The notes under the pieces: generated by a model
The model's database searches: none
Seen by the model: the letters and a program-made list of their open reading frames with translations, nothing else
What the model was told of the DNA's origin: nothing
From: Chromobacterium paludis
Lineage (GTDB): Bacteria; Pseudomonadota; Gammaproteobacteria; Burkholderiales; Chromobacteriaceae
Length of the DNA stretch: 64,000 nucleotides
Assembly (NCBI RefSeq): GCF_008275125.1
Contig: NZ_CP043473.1
Location: forward strand, 3,720,001 to 3,784,000
Direction of reading: 5' to 3'
Translations under genes and position numbers: made by a program
Shown: positions 35,710 to 47,447 of the stretch, one piece after another
How positions within the stretch are numbered: the first letter of the stretch is position 1
How the letters are laid out: each line of letters opens with the position of its first letter

Positions 35710-38406
35710 ATGCACGATCAAGACAAGGATTTGCCGCTGCGGGCCGACCTGGCCTGTCTGGACCGCTTGCTGGCCGAGGTGGTGAATGAACAAGAAGGGG
35801 CGCTGGTGTCCGGCGCGGTGCAGGCCATCGCCCTGCGCCGCGGCGACGAGCGCAGCCACCCGCTGCCGCAGCTGGCGCCGCAGGCGGCCGCCTCTTTGCT
35901 GCGGGCCTGCGGCCTGTACGCCCAGCTGTTCAACATCGCCGAGGACCTGCACCACAACCGCCGCCGCCGCGCCCACCAGCAGGCCGGCTCCACGCCGCAG
36001 CAAGGCAGCGTGGCGCGGGCCTTGGCCAAGCTGCGCCAGGACGGCGTCAGCTTTCATGCGCTGCACCAGCTGCTGAGCCATGCCCAGATCGGGGCCGTCC
36101 TGACCGCGCACCCGACCGAGGTGCAGCGCCAGAGCGTGCTGGACGGCCACCGCGCGGTGCGCCGCTTCCTGTCGCAGCTGAATGCGCCGGACCTGACGCC
36201 GGAGGAGCGCGAGGAACTGGAGGCCAAGCTGAAGCGCGTGATCCTGGCCTTGTGGCAGACCTCGGAAATCCGCCATTTCAAAATGACGGTGCGCGACGAG
36301 ATCAGCAACGGCGTGGCCTACCACCCGCTGGCCTTCTTCGAGGCTTTGCCGGCGCTGTATCAGCGGCTGGAGCGCGAGATCGGCCAGCTGTGGGAGGAGA
36401 CGCCCAATCTGCCGTCCTTTATCCGCGTCGGCAGCTGGATAGGCGGCGACCGCGACGGCAATCCCAATGTCGACGCCGGTTTGCTGCGCCACGCGGTGAC
36501 GCGGCAGGCGCAGCAGGCGTTCGAATACTATCTGCAGGAATTGAAGAGCCTGTACCGCGAGCTGTCGCTGTCGTCGCGGCTGGTGGAAGCCGGCCCCGAT
36601 GTGATGGCGCTGGCGGAGGATTCGCCGGACACGGCGGTGAGCCGCGCCGAGGAGCCCTACCGCCGCGCGCTGGCGACGATACAGGGCAAGCTGCGCGCCA
36701 GCGCGCGCCTGCGCGGCGTGGAGCTGGCCTGCCGCTGGGACGAGCGCGCGCCCTACCGCGACCACCACGGTCTGGCGCGCGACCTGGCCGCGTTGTCGGC
36801 CTCGCTGCGCGCCCACGGCAGCGCCTTGCTGGCCGAGGGCCGCCTGGCCAGGCTGCTGCGCAGCGTGGACGTGTTCGGCTTCTTCCTGATGCCGCTTGAC
36901 CTGCGCCAGCACGCCGCCGTGCATGAGGGCGTGGTGGCCGAACTGTTCAGCGCCGCCGGCCTGGAGGAGTACCGCGCGCTGGACGAGGCGGCGCGCGTGC
37001 GCGTGCTGAGCCGCGAGCTGGCCACGCCGCGCCTGCTGTTCTCGCCCTATCTGCGCTACGGCGAGCAGGCCGAGAAGGAGCTGGCCATCTTCCGCGAGGC
37101 GGCGTCCATCCAGCGCGAGTTCGGCGTCGAGGCCATCGGCCAGTGCATCATTTCCAACTGCGCCAGCGTCAGCGACATCCTGGCGCTGGCCCTGCTGTGC
37201 AAGGAGGCCGGCCTGATCCGGCTGGACAATGGCGTGCCGCGCGCCAGCGTCAACCTGGTGCCGCTGTTCGAGACCATCGCCGACCTGGAAAACAGCGAGA
37301 CGGTGATGCGCGCCCTGTTCGCCCTGCCTTGGTACAAGCAGCTGCTGGACAGCCGCGAGCGGGTGCAGGAAGTGATGCTGGGCTATTCCGACAGCAATAA
37401 GGATGGCGGCTACCTGACCAGCCAGTGGCAGCTGTATCAGGCGGAAACTCGCCTGGTCAAGGTGTTCGCCGAGGCCGGCGCGCGCCTGCAGCTGTTCCAC
37501 GGCCGCGGCGGTTCGGTGGGGCGCGGCGGCGGCCCGTCCTACGAGGCCATCGTCGCCCAGCCGGCCGGCAGCGTGGCCGGCCGCATCCGCATCACCGAGC
37601 AGGGCGAGGTGATCACCGCCAAGTATTCCGACCCGGCCATCGCCGGCCGCAACCTGGAAGCGTTGGTGGCGGCCACGCTGGAAGCCAGCCTGGGGCATAT
37701 TCCGGGCGGCGAGATCGACGCCGCCTTGTTCGACGAGCTGTCGGCCAGCGCGTTTGCCGCCTACCGCGGCCTGGTGGAGACGCCGGGCTTCATGCAGTAC
37801 TTCCTGGAGGCGACGCCGGTGACGGCCATCGCCCGGCTCAATATCGGCAGCCGCCCGGCCTCGCGCAAGAGCCTGTCGTCCATCGCCGATTTGCGCGCGA
37901 TCCCATGGGTGTTCTCCTGGTCGCAGTCGCGGTTGATGCTGCCGGGTTGGTTCGGCGTGGGTTCGGCGGTGGCTGCCTATGTGCAGGCGCACGGCGACGC
38001 CGGCCTGGCCAGGTTGCAGCACCTGTACCGGCACTCGCCCTTCTTCCAGGTGATGCTGTCCAATATGGAACAGGTGTTGGCCAAGGCCGACCTGGGCATC
38101 GCGCGCCGCTTCTCTGAACTGGTGGCGGACCGCGGTTTGGCCGCGCGCTTGTTCGGCGCCATCGAGGCTGAGTGGCAGAAGACGCATGACGCCTTCTTCG
38201 CCATTACCGGCCAGCATGAGCTGCTGGAGGGCAACCCCACGCTGCGCCGCAGCCTGGAGACGCGGCTGCCCTTCCTCGACGCGCTGGGCCTGCTGCAGGC
38301 GGACCTGCTGGCGCGGCTGCGCGCCGAGCCGGACGACGAGGACACGCTGTACGCCATCCACCTGACCATCAACGGCACCTCCGCCGGCTTGCGCAACACC
38401 GGTTAA
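35710..38406 (+). CDS. ppc: Phosphoenolpyruvate carboxylase
   Basis: Anaplerotic enzyme carboxylating PEP to oxaloacetate (898 aa, normal length). [17 protein letters not shown] carries the catalytic His; [42 protein letters not shown] and the C-terminal [11 protein letters not shown] are fully conserved. It starts [14 protein letters not shown] at 35710. It is a single-gene unit, divergent from hemC. Confidence 0.98.
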   Translation: MHDQDKDLPLRADLACLDRLLAEVVNEQEGALVSGAVQAIALRRGDERSHPLPQLAPQAAASLLRACGLYAQLFNIAEDLHHNRRRRAHQQAGSTPQQGSVARALAKLRQDGVSFHALHQLLSHAQIGAVLTAHPTEVQRQSVLDGHRAVRRFLSQLNAPDLTPEEREELEAKLKRVILALWQTSEIRHFKMTVRDEISNGVAYHPLAFFEALPALYQRLEREIGQLWEETPNLPSFIRVGSWIGGDRDGNPNVDAGLLRHAVTRQAQQAFEYYLQELKSLYRELSLSSRLVEAGPDVMALAEDSPDTAVSRAEEPYRRALATIQGKLRASARLRGVELACRWDERAPYRDHHGLARDLAALSASLRAHGSALLAEGRLARLLRSVDVFGFFLMPLDLRQHAAVHEGVVAELFSAAGLEEYRALDEAARVRVLSRELATPRLLFSPYLRYGEQAEKELAIFREAASIQREFGVEAIGQCIISNCASVSDILALALLCKEAGLIRLDNGVPRASVNLVPLFETIADLENSETVMRALFALPWYKQLLDSRERVQEVMLGYSDSNKDGGYLTSQWQLYQAETRLVKVFAEAGARLQLFHGRGGSVGRGGGPSYEAIVAQPAGSVAGRIRITEQGEVITAKYSDPAIAGRNLEALVAATLEASLGHIPGGEIDAALFDELSASAFAAYRGLVETPGFMQYFLEATPVTAIARLNIGSRPASRKSLSSIADLRAIPWVFSWSQSRLMLPGWFGVGSAVAAYVQAHGDAGLARLQHLYRHSPFFQVMLSNMEQVLAKADLGIARRFSELVADRGLAARLFGAIEAEWQKTHDAFFAITGQHELLEGNPTLRRSLETRLPFLDALGLLQADLLARLRAEPDDEDTLYAIHLTINGTSAGLRNTG

Positions 38407-38421
38407 ACCGCGTCCAGCAGC

Positions 38422-38461
38422 GGAAAAAAAACGCGGGGCCGGCTATGCCGGACCCGCGTTT
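38422..38461 (-). terminator. Terminator between ppc and the M28 peptidase gene
   Basis: Long stem AACGCGGG-g-CCGGC / GCCGG-a-CCCGCGTT with loop TAT. Read leftward it ends in eight Ts, so it mainly serves the peptidase gene; it also lies just past the ppc stop and may act on both. Confidence 0.88.
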
Positions 38462-38503
38462 CCACAAGCGCCGTGGCTGGCGCGCCACCGCGGCGGAAAA
38501 CGC

Positions 38504-39754
38504 TCAGCGTGCCTTGCCGCTTGGGCCGTCGCTGCCCAACTCCACGACGTAGGCCAGGGCCAGTTGCGAGAACTTCAGCGCGTGGCGCGCCTGGCTTCCA
38601 GAACTGGCCAGCGTGTCGTTGCGGCTGTGGATGTAGGGATTGGAATTGTCGAAGCTGGATTCGAAGGGGAAGGACGCCGCGTAACCCTGCGCGTTCCACG
38701 AGGCATGGTCCGAGCAGGCGTAGCCGCATCGGCTGTAGCCGACGCTCAGGTTGGGCAGGTAGGCCTTGGCCAGATTGGCCAGGAAGGCGTTCTGCGCCGC
38801 GTTGGTGTAATCGGTGAACAGGAAGATGTCCTGCGCGTCGCCCTGGTAGTTGGTCATGTCCAGCTGCAGCGCGCCCACCACCTTGGCCTGTTGCTGCTTG
38901 AAGCGTTTGGCGATGTCGGCCGAGCCGCGCAAGCCCACTTCTTCCGCCGCGTAGGCCATGAACTTGATGGTGCGGCGCGGCTGGTAGTTGCCGGCCAGCA
39001 GCACGCGCGCCACCTCGGTCAGGCTGGCTACGCCGGAGGCGTCGTCGTCTGCGCCCGGCGCGCGGCTGTTCTCGCCGGTGCCGCTGCCCACGGTGGAGTC
39101 CAGGTGGCCGCCCAGCACGACGGTTTCCGCCGCGTTGTCGGTGCCCTTTATGGTCAGGATCACCGATTTCTGCGGCAAGCCGGCGTGGCTGAATTGCTCG
39201 ACGGTGACGTCGGCGCGGTTGCCGGCCAGTTGCTTCCACTGGCTGGCGATCCAGTTGGACGCATTGACGCCGTGGCTGGTGGTGTAGAAGCGGTTCTGGT
39301 AGCTCGACAGCGACTGGATGGTGCCGAGGATGTTGCTGTCCTGCAGCTGCGGCAGCAGCTTGTTCACCGCGGCCTGATTGTCTATCGCGTAGCTGGGCGC
39401 GGCCAGGGCAGCCAGCGGCGCGGCCGGGCCGGCCAGCGCGGCTTGGGCCTCTTTCAGGCTGCCGTGCACGATGTAGCCGCCGCAGTGGCGCAGGTTTTGG
39501 TGGATGGCGTCGGACAGCTTGGGCAGCAGCGCGTCGTCCACTTGGACCAGATGCACGGTTTCCGCGGCGGCGCTGCCCTTGGCCAGGCGGCCGTCCGCCG
39601 CCAGCTTGCGGCTTTCCTGGCTGTGGGCCGACGCGTCGATGCCGCGCAGCAGCTGGTAGCCCTGATCGCCTACGGATATCCAGACCGGTTTGGCCTGGAC
39701 CGCGCCGGCCAGGCCCATCAGGATCAGCAGCGCGGATGGTTTGGGTTTCAACAT
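38504..39754 (-). CDS. Secreted M28 family aminopeptidase (Vibrio leucine aminopeptidase-like)
   Basis: Zinc aminopeptidase of 416 aa with a signal peptide (1-21) and a pro-region. Metal ligands sit in VVLGGHLDSTVG, PGADDDASGVASL, AYAAEEVGLRGS, LDMTNYQGD and the late His of NPYIHSRNDT. It would release N-terminal residues, favouring leucine-like ones, outside the cell. It is 84 bp downstream of the M4 peptidase gene on the same strand; the two would act in sequence on proteins and the peptides released. Confidence 0.9.
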   Translation of the reverse strand: MLKPKPSALLILMGLAGAVQAKPVWISVGDQGYQLLRGIDASAHSQESRKLAADGRLAKGSAAAETVHLVQVDDALLPKLSDAIHQNLRHCGGYIVHGSLKEAQAALAGPAAPLAALAAPSYAIDNQAAVNKLLPQLQDSNILGTIQSLSSYQNRFYTTSHGVNASNWIASQWKQLAGNRADVTVEQFSHAGLPQKSVILTIKGTDNAAETVVLGGHLDSTVGSGTGENSRAPGADDDASGVASLTEVARVLLAGNYQPRRTIKFMAYAAEEVGLRGSADIAKRFKQQQAKVVGALQLDMTNYQGDAQDIFLFTDYTNAAQNAFLANLAKAYLPNLSVGYSRCGYACSDHASWNAQGYAASFPFESSFDNSNPYIHSRNDTLASSGSQARHALKFSQLALAYVVELGSDGPSGKAR

Positions 39755-39838
39755 ATGAGGAACTCCCGAGCGAAGGCCGGCGCCTCCCGGCGCCGGCCCG
39801 TGGTCAGCCGCGGCCCGCGAAGGGCCGCGAGGCGGGGC

Positions 39839-41787
<1,949 letters not shown>

Positions 41788-41812
41788 AAAAAGCCCGGAT
41801 GATCCGGGCTTT
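41788..41812 (-). terminator. Terminator after pdxH
   Basis: Stem AAAGCCCGGAT / ATCCGGGCTTT, nearly without loop, followed leftward by Ts; 65 bp beyond the pdxH stop. Confidence 0.85.
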
Positions 41813-41876
41813 GGTTTTATTCACAGAGGGTTTTTGCAAAAAAATGACACTCGCGTCCTGGCTGGCCCGGACAGGC

Positions 41877-42518
41877 TCAGGGCGCCAGCCTAGACAGCGT
41901 CCAGCCGCCGTTTTCGCCCAAGGTGTACAGCACGCGGTCATGCAGGCGGCTGGGGCGGCCTTGCCAGAACTCCACCCGGTCCGGCACCACGGCGTAGCCG
42001 CCCCAGTGCGGCGGGCGCGGCACGTTGATGGGGTAGCGGGCGCCGTACATCGCGGCGCGCGTCACCAGCACGGCTTTGGACGAGATTTCGCTGCTCTGCT
42101 CGCTGGCCCAGGCACCCAGGCGGCTGGTGTAGGGGCGGCTGGCGAAGTAGGCGTCGGACACTTCCGGCGCCACGCGGCAGGCTTTTCCTTCCACCCGCAC
42201 CTGGCGCTCCAGCTCCGGCCAGAAGAAGGTGAGCGCGACAAAGGGATTGGCGTCCAGCGCCTGTCCCTTGCGGCTTTGGTAATTGCTGTAGAACAGCAGC
42301 TGCCCGTCTTCCACGCCCTTGAGCAGCACGATGCGCGAAGACGGCCGCCCGTCGACGCCGACCGCCGCCAGGTTCATCGCCGTGGGCTCGTGCACCTGGG
42401 CGGCGATGGCCTCGTTGAGCCAGAGCTCGAACTGGGCGACTGGATCGGGCAGGCAGTCATCCGGCGACAGCTCTTTCTTTGAGTATTCCAAACGGATGTC
42501 GGCAAGGTTCAGCGTCAT
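41877..42518 (-). CDS. pdxH: Pyridoxine/pyridoxamine 5'-phosphate oxidase
   Basis: FMN enzyme making pyridoxal phosphate (213 aa, normal length). [52 protein letters not shown] and the C-terminal signature [20 protein letters not shown] are diagnostic. AAGGAG lies before the ATG. It is the end of a leftward unit with the LysR gene 24 bp upstream, though functional linkage is doubtful. Confidence 0.97.
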   Translation of the reverse strand: MTLNLADIRLEYSKKELSPDDCLPDPVAQFELWLNEAIAAQVHEPTAMNLAAVGVDGRPSSRIVLLKGVEDGQLLFYSNYQSRKGQALDANPFVALTFFWPELERQVRVEGKACRVAPEVSDAYFASRPYTSRLGAWASEQSSEISSKAVLVTRAAMYGARYPINVPRPPHWGGYAVVPDRVEFWQGRPSRLHDRVLYTLGENGGWTLSRLAP

Positions 42519-42542
42519 GTATTTCTCCTTAGACCGATCATC

Positions 42543-43460
42543 TTAGTGCATCGCGCCAAGGGCGGGAATGGATGGCGCTTGCGCCGGCTCAAGCGCGGCG
42601 GCTGGCGCCTGCCGCAACAGCTCCAGCATGGCGTCCAGCGCCGGGTGGCGCACGCCGCGGCGGCGCACCAGCAGGGTCTGCGACAGCCGCAAGTCGTCCG
42701 GTAGCGGATGGACCGAGACCTGGGCCGCTTGCAGCGGCATGCTGTCCAGCAGGCTTTGCGGCAGCATGGCCAGGCCCATGCCGCAAGCGACGCAGCCTAG
42801 CATGGCGTGATAGGAGCCCATCTCGATGACGCGGCGCGGCTGCAGGCCCTGCTCCTGCAGCCAGGACTCCAGCCGCTGACGGTAGGCGCAGCCGCTGCCG
42901 AAGGCCAGCAGCGTGGAGTCCGCCAGCCAGTCCAGCGACAGGCGCTCCCGGCCGGCCGCGGCCACCAGCACGATGGTTTCCTCGAACACCGGGATTTCCT
43001 CCAGCCGCTCGTCGCCGAAGGCGCCGCTGACCAGCGCCGCGTCCAGCCTGCCTTCGCGCACGGCGTGGACCAGGTCGCGTGAGACGCCGGTTTGCAGTTC
43101 CAGCTGCACCTCGGGGTAGCGGCGGTGGTAGGCGGCCAGGGGCGGCGCCAGCCGCGCGCCGGCCGTGCTTTCCATCGATCCCAGCCGCAGGCGGCCGCGC
43201 GGCGCGCCGTCGGCCACGGCTTGGCCCGCTTCCTCGGACAGCGCCAGCAGGCGTTCGGCGTAGTCGTCCAGCCGCCAGGCGGCGTCGGTGGGGATCAGCC
43301 GCTTGCCCTCGCGCAGGAACAGCGCCACGCCCAGTTTGTCTTCGAGCTGGCGCAGCCGCGTGGTGACGTTGGATTGCACCCTGTGCAGGCGCTGGGCGGC
43401 GCGGGTGACGCTTTCTTCCTGCAGCACGGCCTGGAAGATACGCAGTTCGTCTAGCTCCAT
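42543..43460 (-). CDS. LysR family transcriptional regulator
   Basis: LTTR of 305 aa. The HTH is IFQAVLQEESVTRAAQRLHRVQSNVTTRLRQLE. The effector domain begins GRLRLGSMESTAGARLAP, like regulators of exporters and metabolite genes. Two adjacent ATGs (43463 and 43460) follow AAGGAG; the second gives the usual MELDELRIF start and better spacing. It is divergent from the EamA transporter, which it probably controls through the palindromes at 43479-43510. Confidence 0.9.
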   Translation of the reverse strand: MELDELRIFQAVLQEESVTRAAQRLHRVQSNVTTRLRQLEDKLGVALFLREGKRLIPTDAAWRLDDYAERLLALSEEAGQAVADGAPRGRLRLGSMESTAGARLAPPLAAYHRRYPEVQLELQTGVSRDLVHAVREGRLDAALVSGAFGDERLEEIPVFEETIVLVAAAGRERLSLDWLADSTLLAFGSGCAYRQRLESWLQEQGLQPRRVIEMGSYHAMLGCVACGMGLAMLPQSLLDSMPLQAAQVSVHPLPDDLRLSQTLLVRRRGVRHPALDAMLELLRQAPAAALEPAQAPSIPALGAMH

Positions 43461-43478
43461 CATTCTCTCCTTGAGATG

Positions 43479-43510
43479 ATTATTATCATAATAATTCATT
43501 TTTAATGAAT
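43479..43510. promoter_or_regulatory. Two palindromes in the LysR-EamA divergent region
   Basis: ATTATTAT-C-ATAATAAT (43479-43495) and ATTCATT-TTT-AATGAAT (43494-43510), sharing two bases. Both include T-N11-A type symmetry expected for LysR operators. They are the only AT-rich part of the 95-bp gap. Confidence 0.6.
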
Positions 43511-43555
43511 GATGGGGCGGGCTAGCATGGGCGCATTCCTCACTGGAGAACCGAT

Positions 43556-44470
43556 ATGTCCGTTCACTCTTTGCGCCGGGGCTATCTGGCGGCCTTCGGC
43601 GCCGTCGCCATCTGGACCGGCTTCAACATCGTGTCGCGCCTGGCGGGAAAGGGCGCGCTGGCCGGCACCGATGTGCTGGCGCTGCGCGTGGGCACGGCGG
43701 CGTTGGCCTTGCTGTTTGCCGGCGGCCTGCCGGCAGGCGCGCTGCGCGACGCCAGGATCTGGCTGCTGACCTTGCTGGGCGGCCTGGGCGTCAGCATCTT
43801 CGCCTATTGCGGCTTCAAATACGCGCCGGCGGCGCATGGCGGCTTGCTGCTGCCGGGGCTGCAGCCCTTTTTGGCGGCGGTGTTCGCTTGGCTGTTCGCC
43901 GGCGAGGCCTTGCAGCGCCATAAGCTGCCGGGCTATGCCTTGATCGCGCTGGGCCTGGCCATCAGCGCCATGCCGATGTTCGGCGCGGCCGGCGGCCATA
44001 CCCTGCCGGGCGACCTGCTCTTGCTGCTGTCCTCGCTGAGCTGGGCCAGTTTCGGCGTGCTGGCGCGGCGCTGGGGCTTCCAGCCCTGGCCGCTGACGCG
44101 CGCCATCACCATCATGGCGGCCCTGCTCTACCTGCCTATCTATGTCTTGTTCCTGCCCAAGCATCTGGCGGAGGCGTCCTGGGGCGCGCTGGCCTTCCAG
44201 GCCGTGTACCAAGGCGTGGGCGCGGCCATCTGCGCCATGCTGCTGTATCTGCGCGCCAGCGCCATCCTGGGCACGGTGCGCGTCAGCGCCCTGTTCGCCT
44301 TGATCCCGATTCTGGCCGGCCTGCTGGCGGTGCCGATTCTGGGCGAACCGTTGACCGGCTACTTGGCCGCGGGCCTGGTTTGCGTCAGCCTGGGCGCCTG
44401 GCTGGCGGCGCGGGAGGGCAAGCCGACGGCCACGGCTGCCCGCTTGTCGCCGGGGCTGAATCGCGCTTAG
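43556..44470 (+). CDS. EamA/DMT family transporter
   Basis: Membrane protein of 304 aa with ten hydrophobic segments in two EamA repeats (about 10-140 and 155-290). The first has AFGAVAIWTGFNIVSRLAG and LLPGLQPFLAAVFAWLFAGE; the second ends IPILAGLLAVPILGEPLTGY. Such proteins export amino acids or related metabolites. The divergent LysR gene is the probable regulator; the substrate is unknown. Confidence 0.9.
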   Translation: MSVHSLRRGYLAAFGAVAIWTGFNIVSRLAGKGALAGTDVLALRVGTAALALLFAGGLPAGALRDARIWLLTLLGGLGVSIFAYCGFKYAPAAHGGLLLPGLQPFLAAVFAWLFAGEALQRHKLPGYALIALGLAISAMPMFGAAGGHTLPGDLLLLLSSLSWASFGVLARRWGFQPWPLTRAITIMAALLYLPIYVLFLPKHLAEASWGALAFQAVYQGVGAAICAMLLYLRASAILGTVRVSALFALIPILAGLLAVPILGEPLTGYLAAGLVCVSLGAWLAAREGKPTATAARLSPGLNRA

Positions 44471-44519
44471 CGCCGATGACCGCTCCTGGTGCCGCGTTGC
44501 CGGGTTTGGTTGGCGGCCC

Positions 44520-44681
44520 TCAGTAGCGTCTGGCTTGGGGGCCGGCGATCTCTTCCACTTTCCAGCCTTCCTCGCGGCCATCCAGGAAGTGGATGATGGA
44601 GTCGACCGACACCGTCTGGATGCGGTCGGCGAAGCGCAGCTCGTTGGGATGGTCGTCGAAGGCGACGTTGGCCTTGAACAT
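44520..44681 (-). CDS. Small conserved-looking protein of 53 aa downstream of the SNF2 genes
   Basis: ORF of 53 codons starting MFKANVAFDDHPNELRF and ending EEIAGPQARRY. Almost every codon ends in G or C, like the neighbouring genes, so it looks translated. It starts 36 bp after the second SNF2 gene on the same strand; no strong ribosome site precedes it, so coupling is possible. It has no signal or membrane segment and is mildly acidic. I do not recognise the family. Confidence 0.65.
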   Translation of the reverse strand: MFKANVAFDDHPNELRFADRIQTVSVDSIIHFLDGREEGWKVEEIAGPQARRY

Positions 44682-44717
44682 GCGGCCGCCACGAGGCGTC
44701 GCGGGCAGGCGCTTCCG

Positions 44718-47447
44718 CTAACCGCCCACCCCGCGCAGCAAGGCGAGCAGCGCCTCGCCGTCCAGCCGCGCGCTGGCGTCGCCGCCGGCCAGCAGGCTGT
44801 CGGCCAACGCGCGCTTGTCGCGGTGCAGCTCGACGATTTTTTCCTCGATGGTGCCGGCCGCCACCAGCCGGTACACCGTCACCGGCCGCTGCTGGCCCAT
44901 GCGGTAGGCGCGGTCGGACGCCTGGTCTTCCACCGCCGGGTTCCACCAGGGGTCGAGATGGATCACGTAGTCGGCGGCGGTGAGGTTGAGGCCGGTGCCG
45001 CCGGCCTTCAGGCTGATCAGGAACAGGTCGCCGTCGCCGGCCTGGAAGGCGTCCATGCTGGCCTTGCGCTGCTTGGCCGGCGTCGATCCATCCAGATAAT
45101 GGAAGCGGACGCCTTGCTGCTTCAGGTGCTCGGCCACCAGCGCCAGGTGGTCGACGAACTGGCTGAACACCAGGGCCTTGTGGCCGTTGTCCAGCAGCTC
45201 CTCGCAGATCTCGGCGAAGGCCGCCAGCTTGCTGGCCGGCAGCGCGCTGTCGGGCTGTACCAGCTTGGGATGGCAGCAGAAGCGGCGCAGCCGGGTCAAC
45301 TCGGCCAGCGCCTGCATGGTCTGGCCGCCGGCGGCCGGATCGGCCTCCGCCACGCGGGCCAGCGCTTCCTGCCGCATCGCCTCGTAGACGTGGCGCTCCT
45401 GCTCGGATAGCTCGATCAGGCGCGTGGCCTCGGTCTTGGGCGGCAGCTCGGTCAGCACCTCGCGCTTGGTTCGGCGCAATAGATAAGGCTGGATCAGCGC
45501 CTTCAACTGCGCGCGCGCGGTCTCGTCGCCATCGGCTATCGGCTGGGCGTAGCGCTGCTCGAACTGCGCCAGATTACCCAGCAATCCCGGCGCGATGAAG
45601 CGGAACAGGCTCCACAGCTCGCCCAGATGGTTTTCCACCGGCGTGCCGCTGGCCGCCAGGCGGAAATCGGCGCGCAGGCTTTGCGCCACCTGGGCGCGCT
45701 GGCTCTGCGGGTTCTTGATCGCCTGCGCCTCGTCCAGCACCACGGATGCCCAATGCACCTCGCCGAACGCCTCGGCCTCGCGCTGCAGCAGGCCGTAGCT
45801 GACCACCACCAGGTCGCCGGGGCCGATATCGTCCAGCCGGCGCTGCTGGTGGTAGGCGCGCAGGCGCAGGCTGGGCGCGAAGCGGGCGGCTTCGGCCAGC
45901 CAGTTCAGCGCGACCGAGGTGGGCGCCACCGCCAGTTGCGGGCCCAGTTGGGCGCGGGTCAGCAGCAGCGCCAGCGTCTGCACCGTCTTGCCCAGGCCCA
46001 TGTCGTCGGCCAGGCAGGCCCCCACGCCCCAGTGCGCCAGCCGCGCCATCCAGGCGAAACCCTGTAACTGGTAAGGCCGCAAAGTGGCCTGGAGCGTGGG
46101 CGGCACTTGCGGTTCGAACGCCGTCGCCTCGCGCCAGCGCGAAGCCTGCCGCTGCCAGCCGGCGTCGCCGTCGAACTGGCCGGCCTCCTCGCCCAGCGCC
46201 TGCAGGCGCGGGCCGGCCAGCGGACTGATGGCCAGCCCGTCCGGGCCAGCGTGGTCCACCATCCTGGCCAACTCGCCGAGCCGCTGTTGCAGGCTGCTGG
46301 ACAAGGCCAGCCAGTCGCCGTCGGACAGCTGCAGATACTTGCCCTTCTGATTTGCCAGCGCCGCCAACAGGTGGCGCAGGGTCAGAATGCGGCCGTCGTC
46401 CAGCTCCAGCTCGCCCTCGGCTTGCAGCCAGCCGCCGCGCCGCTTCACTTTCAGTTTCAGCTGCGGCATGCCCTCGGCGGCGGCCAGGCGGATCTTGTCG
46501 CCCTGCGGCCATAGGCAGGCCACGCGCGCCTCGCCGGCCGCCTGCAATTGCGATAGCAGAGACAGCGCCGAGTGCTGGTCGGTGAACAGCCAGCCGTCGC
46601 CGTCGCGCTGGCCGCGCGCGATGGCCGGGCAAGCCTCGCGCAGCGCGCGCAGCCGGCGCGCCTCCTCGGCCAGATCGCGCGCGAACTGGCGGTAGGCGCC
46701 GTCTATGTCCAGCACCAGGCCGGCCGCGCCGCGGCCCGGCGCGCTCCAGGCGGCGGCCGGGTGCGGCTTGACCTTGAGCTGCAGGCGCAGGCCTTCCGGC
46801 TGGCGGGTCAGCAAGGCGTACAGCGTCGGATCGGCGGGTTCGCAGGGCTGGGCGGGATCGAATTGCGGGCTGGCGTCCACCAGCGGCAGGCCGGGCGCGA
46901 CCTCGCGTATCGCCTCCAGCACGCGCTGCCGCGCCTGCCAGGGCACGGTCAGGCCATTGCCCACCAGGTCGGCCAGCGCCGTCAGCTCGTCGGTCAGTTG
47001 ATAGACCAATACCCGCTCCGGCTGCGGCCGCTGCCACAACAGGCCGCCGCAGCTGGCCAGGCCCTCGGGCAGCAGCTTCAAGCGCAGCTCCGCGCCGACG
47101 CGCTCCAGCTGCAGCGCGGCCTGGCCGGCCTCGACGCGGAGGCGCCGCGCCGGCGCGTCGGCGTCGAACAGCAGCGGGTGGTCTATCAAAACCGGCAACA
47201 GCGGCGCGGCGTCGATCAAGCCGGCGTCGCCACCGTGCTGTTCCAGCCAGTGGAGCAGGCGGCGCAGCAAGGGCAAGTCGCGTTCGGCTACGGCGGCGCG
47301 CGCTTCGTTCAACAGTGAAGTCAGCGAGCAGGCGCGGCCGCGGCTCCAGCCCTCCGGGCCGGCGCTTTGCAGCAGCGGCTGCAACTGGACGCCGGATTCG
47401 GCCAGGCGCAGGCGCCAGATCAGGCGCAGGGTTTCGCTCAAACTCAC
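44718..47447 (-). CDS. SNF2-family DEAD/DEAH-like ATPase, shorter paralogue
   Basis: Swi2/Snf2-type dsDNA translocase of 909 aa. Residues 1-450 are a bacterial accessory region without a motif I can name. The ATPase core begins near 452 (TLRPYQLQGFAWMARLAHWG) with Walker A ADDMGLGKT (about 480-488), DEAQ at about 572-575, SGTPVENHLGELWSLF, then a helicase C lobe (GHKALVFSQFVDHL, SLKAGGTGLNLTAADYVI, RAYRMGQQRPV). It starts GTG at 47447, overlapping the upstream paralogue stop as GTGA, so the pair is coupled. Function unknown. Confidence 0.88.
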   Translation of the reverse strand: MSLSETLRLIWRLRLAESGVQLQPLLQSAGPEGWSRGRACSLTSLLNEARAAVAERDLPLLRRLLHWLEQHGGDAGLIDAAPLLPVLIDHPLLFDADAPARRLRVEAGQAALQLERVGAELRLKLLPEGLASCGGLLWQRPQPERVLVYQLTDELTALADLVGNGLTVPWQARQRVLEAIREVAPGLPLVDASPQFDPAQPCEPADPTLYALLTRQPEGLRLQLKVKPHPAAAWSAPGRGAAGLVLDIDGAYRQFARDLAEEARRLRALREACPAIARGQRDGDGWLFTDQHSALSLLSQLQAAGEARVACLWPQGDKIRLAAAEGMPQLKLKVKRRGGWLQAEGELELDDGRILTLRHLLAALANQKGKYLQLSDGDWLALSSSLQQRLGELARMVDHAGPDGLAISPLAGPRLQALGEEAGQFDGDAGWQRQASRWREATAFEPQVPPTLQATLRPYQLQGFAWMARLAHWGVGACLADDMGLGKTVQTLALLLTRAQLGPQLAVAPTSVALNWLAEAARFAPSLRLRAYHQQRRLDDIGPGDLVVVSYGLLQREAEAFGEVHWASVVLDEAQAIKNPQSQRAQVAQSLRADFRLAASGTPVENHLGELWSLFRFIAPGLLGNLAQFEQRYAQPIADGDETARAQLKALIQPYLLRRTKREVLTELPPKTEATRLIELSEQERHVYEAMRQEALARVAEADPAAGGQTMQALAELTRLRRFCCHPKLVQPDSALPASKLAAFAEICEELLDNGHKALVFSQFVDHLALVAEHLKQQGVRFHYLDGSTPAKQRKASMDAFQAGDGDLFLISLKAGGTGLNLTAADYVIHLDPWWNPAVEDQASDRAYRMGQQRPVTVYRLVAAGTIEEKIVELHRDKRALADSLLAGGDASARLDGEALLALLRGVGG
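44921..45023. repeat. Direct repeat copy 1, shared by the two SNF2 genes
   Basis: This 103-bp stretch matches 47641-47743 with about four mismatches. It encodes the helicase motif V-VI region (GGTGLNLTAADYVIHLDPWW). Synonymous positions are also nearly identical, unlike flanking parts of the paralogues, which suggests gene conversion. Confidence 0.75.

Noticed and set aside
35566..38361. Open frame of about 930 codons antisense to ppc
   Set aside because: Shadow of a highly conserved gene in GC-rich DNA. The antisense product is Gln/Arg/Ala/His-rich without domains, and ppc is unmistakable.
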